From: Solanum dulcamara
Lineage: Eukaryota > Streptophyta > Magnoliopsida > Solanales > Solanaceae
Direction: 5' to 3'
Length of the DNA: 64,000 nucleotides
Assembly: GCF_947179165.1 (NCBI RefSeq)
Contig: NC_077241.1
Span: 30,623,246 to 30,687,245 of the forward strand
Below are positions 44,270 through 55,537 of the stretch, piece after piece. How positions within the stretch are numbered: position 1 is the first letter of the stretch; each line of letters begins with the position of its first letter. The position numbers were made by a program, and so were the translations under genes. A model generated the notes under the pieces. It was not told the origin of the DNA. It did no database searches and saw only the letters and a list, made by a program, of their open reading frames with translations.

Positions 44270-47200
44270 TGTCACGACCCAACTCCATAGGCCGTGACTG
44301 GTGCCCTATTTGGGCACCCATACGTACCCTTAGCCCACTGAGTATGTTAGCAGAACAAACAAATTAGGAAATCAAAAGAGATCGCTAGAGAGCGCACGAA
44401 AATAGATGTAGCACACGAAGGTCGTTAAGGCCATCACTGAACACAGGCCCAAAACACATATACAAAACCCACAACACAAGTCTACAGACCTCTACAGAAT
44501 GGTAGCATAATCATATGAAGGGACAGGCCCCCCCGACGTACCCCTGAATGTACAAATATATACTTTAAGCGACCAACATCAAAAATTAGGCTCCAGAACA
44601 ATGAAACACTTCCGACACAGCTGAGAGGAACTCCTAAGCTGACGGGTCTCCAGAATGAACATCTGTACCTACGGGCATCAAATGCAGCCCCCCCAAAGAA
44701 AGAGGGTCAGTACGATATATGTACTGAGTATATAAAGCATGGAATGTAATAAATAAAGCCATTACCAGAACAGAAGGTGCAAAAATGAGCAAAATATCCA
44801 GAATATCAAAACAATTTTAATAACCACAGATAATGTATGCGGAAAAACATATGCCATATCCGGCCCTATTATGGGACTCGGTGAACAAATACAAAATGTG
44901 GTAGCCGCCCTATCACTGGCATCATAGCACATCATAACTCCAGAGTAGGAAATATCTCTGTAACAGATCATATCATATCAGATGGTCATATCAGATCATA
45001 TCATATCATAAGTGTACATGGCACATCATAACTCCACAAATCAAACCCATGTACAGGTCATACCTGCCCCCTTACGTCGGGGCACGGCGAACAATGCAAA
45101 AAAGTATGCACGAGAACAAAACCTGGCCCGGGCTTGGTGAAAGAAGCATTGAGGCATCTACGAGTGGAGTAGTGAGAAACCAAATGCAATTTAAATCATA
45201 TTTGAGACTCGATGGAATAATCAAAATAAGCTATCATTCAAAATCCAGACAAGGGTCATATCAAGTACCTTTTGAAAGTTACTATGGGTTACATCAAATT
45301 AGAACTTTTGGGAATCATATACACATATCAAGGCATAACAAAATATCTTTTGGGAGTCGAGAAGCTGGCCATTCTAGTGGCTTTACGAATAGGAACTTCT
45401 TTAAAATCATATGAAAGTTATATACTTGTTTCTTAAAATCCATGCCGACAAGGAATATTAAGTTTATATACTTATGTCAAAGACATGCTAAAATAAGAAA
45501 TACGATTTACATACTTATGCCAAAGAAATGCTAACAAAAAGTATAAGCCTTACATACGTATGCCAAAACATGCCAAAAGAAAGAAACGTTAGCTTTACAT
45601 ACCTGTTACGGGTTACTTTTTATCCCGTTCGTCTCGTCGTCCTATAAACCTAAGTAACATAAAAGCAATACGAGTATTAAAAATCCTTGGCTTTCCATCA
45701 CCTTAGGCTACGCACGAGTATTTGTAGAACTCACCACCCCAACGCTCGTCTTCTTGACTAGTTCCCTAACTAGTTAAAGAGTTAACGAAAATCGGGCAGC
45801 ATTTCTCCTATAATGTGCCCTATACGAATTTCCAATTAGGTCCCTAAGACCTACATCCAACCAACAACAACAACCTGAAGCAATTCACACCAACAATATT
45901 CAACATAAACTCCAAACGACTTATTCAAAATTACGGTAGCACAATAGGGCGTCTAGCCTTTATTTTGCAACGCCTTTCATTATACGCAATGAGGGGTCGT
46001 GTGGATTCAACCAAAATCACCCTAACCCACATTAGACCATATTTAGACCCTGCAACAACACATCACACCCTTGCAGCAGCACCTCACACAAACAACACTA
46101 TCCTTTGATGACAATGTAACTATAGCAATTCCAATTTAGTTTATTTCGATCGTCGAGCATTTCTATGACATTCTTAAACTTCCAGCAGCATACAAGGGGT
46201 GTAATACACCATATAAAAACACCATAAACTTCAATTTAAAAGGAAAGGCCTTACCTTATGTTAAACTGGTCAAACTCACCAAAACTTGTTAAAATGCGAA
46301 ATCTGGGCAGCCCACTGTCTTATATTGTCGCTTAGTTTGGGAGGGGTAATTGAGGGAAACAAGATTTGTGGACTCAATGAAAGTTATAGACATGTGTATC
46401 AAGGTAGTAAAAAATTTTGAATTACCCCTACAATAATTTTGTACGAAAATATATGCCCAAAATACTCACAGCTGTCCGTGTAGGATTTTCAAAACAAAAT
46501 CTGGGCAGTACCTCCTCTACACTTCATCACCCTTTTTCGCGAAGCTAAAAGCAAAACTGGAATGTTGAGGCTAAATAAAAGTTATAGACCTATGAAATAG
46601 ATTTCCAAAAAATCTTGAATCACTCAAAAAAAAGCTTTACACAAGGAGTTATACTAGTATTACTAACATCAGTCCTATTCAAAAACGGGTTTATTGATAA
46701 AAACGAGAAGTTCCACGAAACCCCAACTATGAATTTTATATTGTTAAACCCCGCTATATCAATGTAGGATACCTTAAATATTTAATTGATGGATCGCAAA
46801 CGAAGGCCTTACCTTACTCTTGTGGCTGCCGTGACTCTCTCTTCTCTCCCTCAAGTTTTCTCAAATTTTCCTTAAGTGTAGATGCTGATAAATGAATTCC
46901 TTAGTCATAATTTCAGCATATATATCCAACTTTTGGAGGTGACATGTGGAAGCCCCTAGGGGTGACACATGGCATCCCCCTAGGGTCACACCTCATCCAT
47001 GCATCCAACCCAAATCCGCCATGTGGCAGCATGGGACCCACCTAGGTGTGTCACCTGCTTGCTTCGCTTTCGTATGTTCGAAAACTAGTTTTTTTGCTCC
47101 CTTTCGTAGGTTCGTCATCTCGTCTTATTTTAAAAGCCTATGTAATCCTTGCTATTTAAGTTCGACGTTTACTCAAGTAGCTTAGTTATGTAAGACCTCT

Positions 47201-47441
47201 AAGTCGCTAGCTTACGCAAGTAAATCGAGTCCTATGACTCATTACTCGACCTCCAACTCCTTCCGGATTCTTATAAATCTATTTCCAATCTTTCCTCTTA
47301 TGGGGTATCTCATTCTCCTTTCCTTAGAGTTACTTGATAACGTTATAGATTATTCGACTCATATGACGACTTCCAAGTAACTTAAGAACCTTCCCAGAAA
47401 CTTAAGAAGCATTCCAAGGTACCAAAGTACGGGGTCTAACA
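44270..47441 (-). mobile_element. Element D 3' LTR
   Basis: From TGTCACGACC to GGGGTCTAACA (family TGTAACA with one change). It contains a frame of 121 codons (45049-45414) that is duplicated in the other LTR simply because the LTRs are copies; the frame is antisense and resembles nothing known. Confidence 0.85.
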
Positions 47442-47456
47442 TCCTTCCCCCTTTAG
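47442..47456 (-). promoter_or_regulatory. Polypurine tract of element D
   Basis: TCTAAAGGGGGAAGGA on the element strand, next to the 3' LTR; a hairpin with one mismatched pair lies at 47457-47476. Confidence 0.75.
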
Positions 47457-47476
47457 AACATTCATCCTCGAATGTT
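47457..47476 (-). other. Pre-polypurine-tract hairpin, element D (one mispair)
   Basis: AACATTCA and CGAATGTT around TCCT. It is the same structure as in element A, with one G to A change that disrupts the loop-closing pair. Confidence 0.55.
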
Positions 47477-47643
47477 AACCAAAAACTTCCTCCAAACCTT
47501 ATACCGACTATATGGAGGGGTCCGCTATCCCATTGCCATAACATATACTTTCGTCGAGCAATCAATATCAGAGTTATAAAGGTTAGGATTACTTGTAGAC
47601 GTAGGAAATAGGTACATACACTTATGTTTCATTTCCTCTTTCA
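47477..47643 (-). pseudogene. Element D integrase tail fragment
   Basis: On the minus strand, directly after the 5S-like segment, the sequence reads like WEVKEEMKHKC with LFPTSTSNPNL, the extreme C-terminal tail of the chromovirus pol (compare 32600-32690 in C and 5590-5660 in A). The rest of pol is absent. Confidence 0.6.
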
Positions 47644-47745
47644 CTTCCCAGGGGGTCACCCATCCTAGTACTGCTCTCTCCTAAGCTCGCTTAACTTCGG
47701 AGTTCTGATGGGATCCGGTGCTTTAGTGCTATTATGATCACATCC
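47644..47745 (-). pseudogene. 5S rRNA-like segment in element D
   Basis: On the minus strand it runs from GGATGTGATCATAATAGCAC through AAAGCACCGGATCCCATCAG, AACTCCGAAGTTAAGCGAGC and GCAGTACTAGGATGGGTGAC to CCCTGGGAAG. It is about 102 bp, the first five-sixths of plant 5S rRNA. Box C is well preserved, box A less so. It has the same orientation as the element. The 3' end merges at CTGGGAAGT with the integrase tail. Confidence 0.85.
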
Positions 47746-48954
47746 ATACCTTATGGGATCTCGTTTGAAGTTTAAGCGTTCCCATTTATATATGATAGCG
47801 TCAGTTGATTTTCTCTTACGCTTGAACTTCTCTTGTCCACTTCCCCCTTTTAGGGTGTATCCATATCATTCTCTGTTTATTTCAAACTTTCCAAATGCAT
47901 ATGAGTCCTTTTCAACCCTTTTTAGTACACTGCGCTATTTCCATATCTCTCTTTACATCACATATACTTCAGGATACCCATGTATGAAACCTTAATACAA
48001 TCATGAAGTGCTTAGAATCCCCAATATACGGTACTAACTCCAATCTGAACACTGGTACTCGAGTAATATCCTTAGTGTAGCAGTGCATTTAAAGCCACAT
48101 TCCATTCATCCCAATCAGTAATTAGCTCATCAACATTTATCCCGGTGTATCAACTCAGTCGGTGCCTTAATATCGTTTTATCCAGATCTACCAGTCTTCT
48201 CTAAATTATCTCTTAGGATCACAAGTCTTTTCCACTTGGTTTTACCATACCAGTATCGACCTCCTAGTTTTTATTTCCATCACTCCAGCAATTAACTTAT
48301 TTCTCGAGGTCATCCATACTCGTAGTTTAATTAAATCTCATCATTGTTATGGGCACAACCTTTCAAGATATACTACATCCTTGTATCTCATTCTCTTCTT
48401 ATTTCTAGGAAAATTTGGATAGAGTTTTTCCTGTTTTTCTTACTATCTCAACACCAGCACACAGAAAATGCCAACAATGCCTCACAGGGCTAACATAGAT
48501 ATTCACATCATATCATATCGCAGCCACACAGGGCGCCCACACTTAACAGTATGGAAATGGACTTACCTCGTATGTCCCCTCGAACTGCTCTTGTTAAACT
48601 TTCCTGGCTACCTTTTCTTTCACTTTTCAACTTTATATGTCAATCATACTCTAATATCTTACCTGATATATATCTTTCATGTTTTTGCTTACCTGCATGC
48701 TTTGTAACTTCCAATATTGTCATTTACTTTCTTCTGTCGATGCTGTCCTTCTACTGAAATCACAGGTTAGTATGAGGAATTTCATTCCCTATGACTCGGC
48801 TCTATCGCACGATTGTAGATATGAAAGTAAGGTAACATTCTAAATGTCCTGTAGCCTCTTATCTATAGATGTGGTGCATAATGCACCAATAAACAAGACT
48901 CTACTAGACACGGTCTGTAGACACTCCAAGGACAAACTGCTCTGATACCACTTC
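47746..48954 (-). other. Element D leader region
   Basis: Shares ordered blocks with the leaders of A and C/E. No gag motif is readable. Plus-strand frames at 47753-47995 and 48468-48757 are antisense. Confidence 0.5.
48939..48950 (-). promoter_or_regulatory. Primer-binding site of element D (tRNA-iMet)
   Basis: A perfect TGGTATCAGAGC on the element strand, four bases from the LTR edge at 48955. Confidence 0.9.
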
Positions 48955-51900
48955 TGTCACGACCCAACTCCGTAGACCGTGACTGGTGCCTTATTTGGGC
49001 ACCCATACGTACCCTTAGCCCCACTGAGTATGTTAGCAGAACAAACAAATTAGGAAATCAAAAGAGATCGCTAGAGAGCGCACGAAAATAGATGTAGCAC
49101 ACGAAGGCCATTAAGGCCATCACTGAACACAGGCCCAAAACACATATACAAAACCCACAACACAAGTCTACAGACCTCTACAGAATGGTAGCATAATCAT
49201 ATGACGGGACAGGCCCCCCCGATGTATCCCTGAATGTACAAATATATACATTAAGCGACCAACATCAAAAATTAGGCTCTAGAACAAAGAAGCACTTCCG
49301 ACACAGCTGAGAGGAACTCCTAAGCTGACGGGTTTCCAGAATGAACATCTGTACCTGCGGGCATTAAAATGCAGCCCCCCCTCCCCCCCGAAGAAAGAGG
49401 GTCAGTACGATATATGTACTGAGTATATAAAGCATGGAATGTAATAAATAAAGCCATTACCAGAACAGAAGGTGCAAAAATGAGCAAAATATCTAGAATA
49501 TCAAAATGTTTTTCATAACCACAGATAATGTATGCGGAAAAACATATGCCATATCCGGCCCTATTATGGGACTCGGTGAACAAATACAAAATGTGGTCGC
49601 TGCCCTATCACTGGCGCCACAGCACATCATAACTCTAGAGTAGGGAATATCTCCGTAACAGATCATATCATATCAGATGGTCATATCAGATCATATCATA
49701 TCATAGGTGTACATGGCACATCATAACTCCATAAATCAAACCCATGTACAGGTCGTACATGCTCTCTCACATCGGGCCACGGCGAACAATACAGAAAAGT
49801 ATGCACGAGAATAAAACCTGGCCCGGGCTCGGTGAAAGAAGCATTGAGGCATCTACGAGTGGAGTAGTGAGAAACCAAATGCAATTTAAATCATATTTGA
49901 GACTCGATGGAATAATCAAAATAAGCTATCATTCAAAATCCAGACAAGGGTCATATCAAGTACCTTTTGAAAGTTACTATGGGTTACATCAAATTAGAAC
50001 TTTTGGGAATCATATACACATATCAAGGCATAACAAAATATCTTTTGGGAGTCAAGAAGCTGGCCATTCTAGCGACCTTACGAATAGGAACTTCTTTAAA
50101 ATCATATGAAAGTTATATACTTGTTTCTTAAAATCCATGCCGACAAGGAATATTAACTTTATATACTTATGTCAAAGACATGCTAAAATAAGAAATACGA
50201 TTTACATACTTATGCCAAAGAAATGCTAACAAAAAGTATAAGCCTTACATACGTATGCCAAAACATGCCAAAAGAAAGAAACGTTAGCTTTACATACCTG
50301 TTACGGGTTACTTTTTATCCCGTTCGTCTCGTCGTCCTTTAAACCTAAGTAACATAAAAGCAATACGAGTATTAACAATCCTTGGCTTTCCATCACCTTA
50401 GGCTACACACGAGTATTTGTAGAACTCACCCCCCAACGCTCGTCTTCTTGACTAGTTCCCTAACTAGTTAAAGAGTTAACGAAAATCGGGCAGCATTTCT
50501 CCTATAATGTGCCCTATAAGAATTTCCAATTAGGTCCCTAAGACCTACATCCAACCAACAGCAACAACCTGAAGCAATTCACACCAACAATATTCAACAT
50601 AAACTCCAAACGACTTATTCAAAATTATGGTAGCACAATAGGGCGTCTAGCAACGAGGGGTCGTGTGGATTCAACCAACAGCACCCTAAACCACATTAGA
50701 ACATATTTAGGCCCTGAAACAACACATCACACCCCTGCAGCAGCACCTCACACGAACAACACTATCCTTCGACGACAATTTAACTATAGCAATTCCAATT
50801 TAGTTTATTTCGATCGTCGAGCATTTCTACGATATTCTTAAACCTCCAGCAGAATACAAGGGGTGTAATACACCATATAACAACACCATAAACTTCAATT
50901 TAAAAGTAAAGGCCTTACCTTACGTTAAACTGGTCAAACTCGCCAAAACTTATCAAAATGCAAAATCTGGGCAGCCCACTGTCTTATATTGTCGCTTAGT
51001 TTCGGAGGGGTAATTGATGGAAATAAGATTTGTGACCTCAATAAAAGTTATAGAAATGTGTATCAAGGTCGTAAACAATTTTGAATTACCCCTACAGCAA
51101 TTTTGTACGAAATTATATGCCCAAAATACTCACAGTTGTCCGTGTAGGATTTTCAAAACAAAATCTGGGAAGTATCTCCTCTACACTTCATCACCCTTTT
51201 TCGCAAAGCTAAAAGCAAAACTGGATTTTTTAGGCTAAATAAAAGTTATATCCCTATGAAATTGATTTACAAAACATCTTGAATCACTCGAAACAAAGTT
51301 TTACACAAGGAGTTATACTAGTATTACTAACATCAGTCCTATTCAAAAACGGGTTTATTGATAAAAATGAGAAGTTCCTCGAAACCCCAACTATGAATTT
51401 TATGTTGTTAAACCCAGCTATATCAACGTAGGATACCTTAAATAATTAATTCAAGGATAAAAAACGGAGGTCTTAGCTTATTCTTGTGTCTTCCGTGACT
51501 CTCTCTTCTCTCCCTCAAGTTTTCTCAAATTTTCCTTAAGTGTAGATGCTGAAAAATGAATTCCTTAGTCATAATTTCAGCATATATATCCAACTTTTGG
51601 AGGTGACACGTGACATCAACTAGGGGTGACATGTGGTAGACCCCTAGGGTGACACCTCATCCATGCATCCAACCCAAATCCGCCACATGGCAGCATGGGA
51701 CCTACCTAGGTGTGTCACCTGCTTGCTTGTCACCTGCTTGCTTCGCTTTTGTAAGTTCGAAAACTAGTTTTTTTGCTCTGTTGCGTAGGTTCGTCATCTC
51801 ATCTTATTTTAAGAGCCTATGTAATCCTTGCTATTTAAGTTTGACGTGTACTCAAGTAGCTTAGTTATGTAAGACATCCAAGTTTCTAGCTTACGCAAGT

Positions 51901-52129
51901 AAATCGAGTCCTACGACTCATTACTCGACCTCCAACTCCTTCCGGATTCTTATAAATCTATTTCCAATCTTCCCTCTTATGGGGTATCTCATTCTCCTTT
52001 CCTTAGAGTTACTTGATAACGTTATAGATTATTCGACTCATATGACGACTTCCAAGTAACTTAAAAACATTCCCAGAAACTTAAGAAGCTTAAGAAGCAT
52101 TCCAAGGTACCAAAGTACAGGGTGTAACA
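48955..52129 (-). mobile_element. Element D 5' LTR
   Basis: Partner of 44270-47441; ends GGGTGTAACA. It includes a CACGTG-type box near 51605 and the conserved AAAATCTGGGCAG-like words seen in the A and F LTRs. Confidence 0.85.
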
Positions 52130-54347
52130 GATTTATTTATATATATGCTTATGTTTTTTTTGTTGGTATGGTTGTTGACATTTTGTCTGAGTTAACTCTC
52201 GGGGATGTTAAAGTTATAGGGGAAATGCTGCCCGATTTTTAGTTACTTTGGAACTAGTAACAAACTAGTCGAGGGTATTGGATAAGGAAATGATTCCTAT
52301 AGGTACTTGGTTGTAGAGTTAGAAATCAGAAAGTGAAAGGTCATTAACCTCAGTATTACTCTCATGTTATTAGGTCAAGGAGGTAATGAGGTGAGCTGGA
52401 TTACAGTTAATCCACAAAAGGATTGTGAAGCTTACCTTTTTTTTTTCTTTTGGCATGTCTTAGCCTTAAGTTATATATATATATATACGAAATTTGGGAG
52501 TCATTCCATTCATAAAGCACTGAGTAGGAGTCAAGACCCTTGTTCACTTCTAGATGTTAGAACTCCTGCAATAAGTGGAGTCCTCGCCTTTCAAGTCTTC
52601 TGTAGGATGATAAGTAGTACATATATGGCTTGCCTATTTCTCTCTTTGAAAGGGGCTTAAGGTAATGGAAATGATGTCTGATATGAGTTTAGAGATAATT
52701 CCATTTAGAGGTTCCGGACGTAATTCGTGACTTGTAGTCACTTCTGAATACTAAGGGTCTTAAAATAGTTATATTACTACTCCCGAGCAACCTATATGTT
52801 GAATGGTAAGTAGAAATATAAGCTCTTATTCTGAAAGGCTCTGAGAGGATAAATGTCTCTAATTTCATAAGCTGTATCTTTGATTGCATAAGCTATGTGT
52901 CTGATTGCATAAACTGTGTGGCATTATCTTGGTACACGCTTGTTGTTCCTGAGGCTCTAATTGATGAAATCCCTAATAACATCTAAAGGGTACCTCGGAG
53001 AATTACTTCCCTGGTCTTCAAGTGACGGTTCACTTGACTGTTTCATTGAGTCTCAGGAGATGAACTAGTTGCATATGGTTTCTCACTACTCTAATCGTGC
53101 ATACTGTAACCCTTCTTTCACGAGTCCCACAATGGGTCGGAAACGTTATCGTGCACAACTTTATTACTCTTTTACCGAGTCCCGGGCCGGTTATGTATAT
53201 GTATGTATAAAGTATATGATGATGAAATGCCGTATACGATGAAGTTGAAGCATACAATGACACCGTATGTGATGAAGTTATTCACCGAGTCCCGGGCCGG
53301 ATATATATATAATGATATGATGAAACTGTGGATCGAGCCATACGTTCCTCGGCATTGTTTTAAATTATAGATCGGGCCAAACATTCCTTGGTATATTTTA
53401 CTATGTGATAATGGCACCGAGTCCCATAAAGGGTCCGGGTGTGGTATGTTATGTACACTACTCTTTCACCGTGTCCCTCACTAAAGGGCCGGATACTTAC
53501 GTAGGCATGCATATAAAAATATAGGGATACACTTGTAACCCCAAGTCCTATAGTGGACCAGATGTACTATGATGACATATACGATAAGATTATGTCGTAT
53601 ATGATGATGTAATGCTATATACGATGACCTGATAAAATAATATACATAATGAGAGGGGATGATGATATGGTGATATGGTAATATGATGAAATAGTTATGA
53701 TACCGAGTCCCTTAGTGAGCCAGGCACAACGTATGATGATATATATGACTACGTGTCCCAAGGTGCAGGTACATTAATTTGTTAATTGTTACACTTGTCC
53801 CCTGCATCTTTGTTTCAATTATGGTCTCAGCTATGATGTGTTATATTTTACATACTCAGTACATATATCGTACTAACCTCCCTTTCTTTAAGGGGAGAGG
53901 CTACATTTCATACCCGCAGGTACAGGTACTTACTTTGGAGATCCTCCAGCTTAGGACTCCCACTCAGCTATGTCGGAAGTGCTCCACTATTTTGGAGCCT
54001 AGCTTTTGGTGCTGATCATATAATGTATATAGTTGTTTATTCAGGGGTACGGCGAGGGCTCTGTCCCGCCATATGTCACTTTTAATAATGTTAGAGCTTT
54101 ATAGACATATGTAGGTGGGTTGTTTACGAGTTTGATTCAGTTATGCCTATATGACATATTATAAATGCTATTATGTTAAGGCAGCCTTGTCGGCCCTTGC
54201 ATGATATAGTGCAAATGAAAGAGGCTATATGCAGATGAATTTGCTATCACCCTCTAGATTCTTGTTTATAGTTCTTATAGTTGAGATTTATGTATACGGG
54301 GGTCCAGGTCGGTCCCCAGTCATGGCCTATGGAGTTGGGTCGTGACA
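52130..54347 (+). mobile_element. Composite C 3' LTR, segment 3
   Basis: Resumes at GATTTATTTATATATATGC (compare 24286) and runs to GTTGGGTCGTGACA. It holds six or more CCGAGTCCC motifs (53115-53715) and two diverged 41-bp array units (53331-53400). It ends exactly at the AAAGC duplication. Confidence 0.85.
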
Positions 54348-54352
54348 AAAGC
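54348..54352. repeat. Target-site duplication of composite C (right copy, AAAGC)
   Basis: Identical to 22986-22990. Confidence 0.9.
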
Positions 54353-55537
54353 GGAAGTAAGTTTATCTTTCAACTCTTGGAAGCTTTTCTCATATGCCTC
54401 GGACCATTGAAATTTCATGTTCTTCTTAGTCAAAGAAGTCAAGGGAGGTGTAATAGAAGAGAATCCTTTTAAACACTATCTATAATAACCATCTATGCCC
54501 AAGAACCTTCGAATATGGAAAGGAGACAAAGGTTTAGGCCAATTCTTTACCACTTTGATTTTCTTTGGATCAACCATAATCCCTTCACTAGACACAATAT
54601 GGCCAAGGAAAGCAACCAACCTCAACCAAAACTCACACTTTCTAAACATAGCAAACAATTGTCGATCCTTGATAATTTACAAGACTATCCTCAAATGATC
54701 GGCTTGCTCATTCTCAATCTGAGAATAGATCAAAATATCATCAATAAACACAATAAAGAACATATCCAAATATTGCTTTAACACCCTATTGATCAAATTT
54801 ATAAAAGCTCCAGGAGCATTCATTAGTCCAAAAGACATAACCAAATTCAGAGTGATCATACTGAGTTCAAAAGGATATTTTCAGAATAACACATTTTCTC
54901 ACTCGGAGTTGATGATAACCCGATCGAAGATCATCTTTGAAAAGTAGTTTTCCCCTTAAAGTTGACCAAACAACTCATCAATCCTTGAAATGGGATACTT
55001 ATCCTTAATCGTGACTTTGTTCAATTATCAATAGTCGATACACATACAGAGAGAACCATCCTTCTTCCTTACAAAGAGAACCAGTGCAACACATGGAGAG
55101 ATACTCAGTCTAATAAAACCTTTATCCAATAAGTCTTTTAACTGATCATTTAACTCCTTGAGTTCTACTAGAGACATTCAATAAGGAGAATTGAAGATAG
55201 GTTAGGTATCGGAAAGAAGGTCAATACATAAGTCAATCTTTCTTTCGGGAGGGATACCTGGGAGATTATTGAGAAATACTTCCAGAAACTCATTAATAAC
55301 CGAATCTGACTCAAAAGTAGGAGCTTCAGAATTTTTATCCATAGCTCATATTAGATGATACATACAACCTTTTGAAATTATTTTCCAAGCTTTAAGGCAC
55401 GAGATTAATTGACCTTTAAACATTGAATTACTACCCTTCCATTCTAATACCGACTCATTAAGAAATTGAAACTTGATCACACGAGTTATACAACATATGA
55501 AAGCATAACATGCATGAAGCTAATTCATACCAAGGAT
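54353..55537 (-). pseudogene. Element B reverse transcriptase (5' part of split pol), decayed
   Basis: Minus-strand frames at 54677-54859 and 54476-54658 carry [21 protein letters not shown], the catalytic FIDDILIYS and [19 protein letters not shown] with FLGIDGYYR. Further upstream on the minus strand (54860-55400) are interrupted pieces such as [35 protein letters not shown] and PGIPPERKIDL. The 3' edge continues into the RNase H at 22990 with no gap once composite C and one TSD copy are set aside. Multiple stops make it non-functional. Confidence 0.8.
55533..55537. repeat. Target-site duplication of element K (left, AAGGA)
   Basis: Identical to 59535-59539 at the other end of K. Confidence 0.9.

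Larger units (their letters stand above)
44270..52129 (-). mobile_element. Element D: compact non-autonomous LTR retrotransposon
   Basis: A 7.86-kb minus-oriented element whose LTRs (44270-47441 and 48955-52129, about 3.17 kb each) are very similar, with only sparse differences. Its internal region is only 1.5 kb. It has a primer site, a polypurine tract and a target duplication. The internal region contains leader sequence, a 5S-like segment and a short piece of the integrase tail, so it cannot have mobilised itself. The near-identical LTRs suggest one of the most recent insertions here. Confidence 0.9.
22991..54347 (+). mobile_element. Composite C: Gypsy-type element enlarged by nested insertions
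   Basis: A plus-oriented element that begins TGTTACACCCC and ends GTTGGGTCGTGACA, flanked by perfect AAAGC duplications and splitting element B pol. Its start and its 3' LTR (from 32817) match closely, which identifies them as one LTR pair. The 5' LTR is cut at 24758 by LTR E; the 3' LTR is interrupted by T and D. Removing T and D leaves about 13.4 kb. Internal coding is reduced to integrase remnants. Confidence 0.85.

Noticed and set aside
45049..50109. Two nearly identical 121-codon frames (45049-45414 and 49744-50109) as a duplicated gene
   Set aside because: They occupy equivalent positions in the two LTRs of element D, antisense to it, and have no recognisable motif. The duplication is the LTR duplication.
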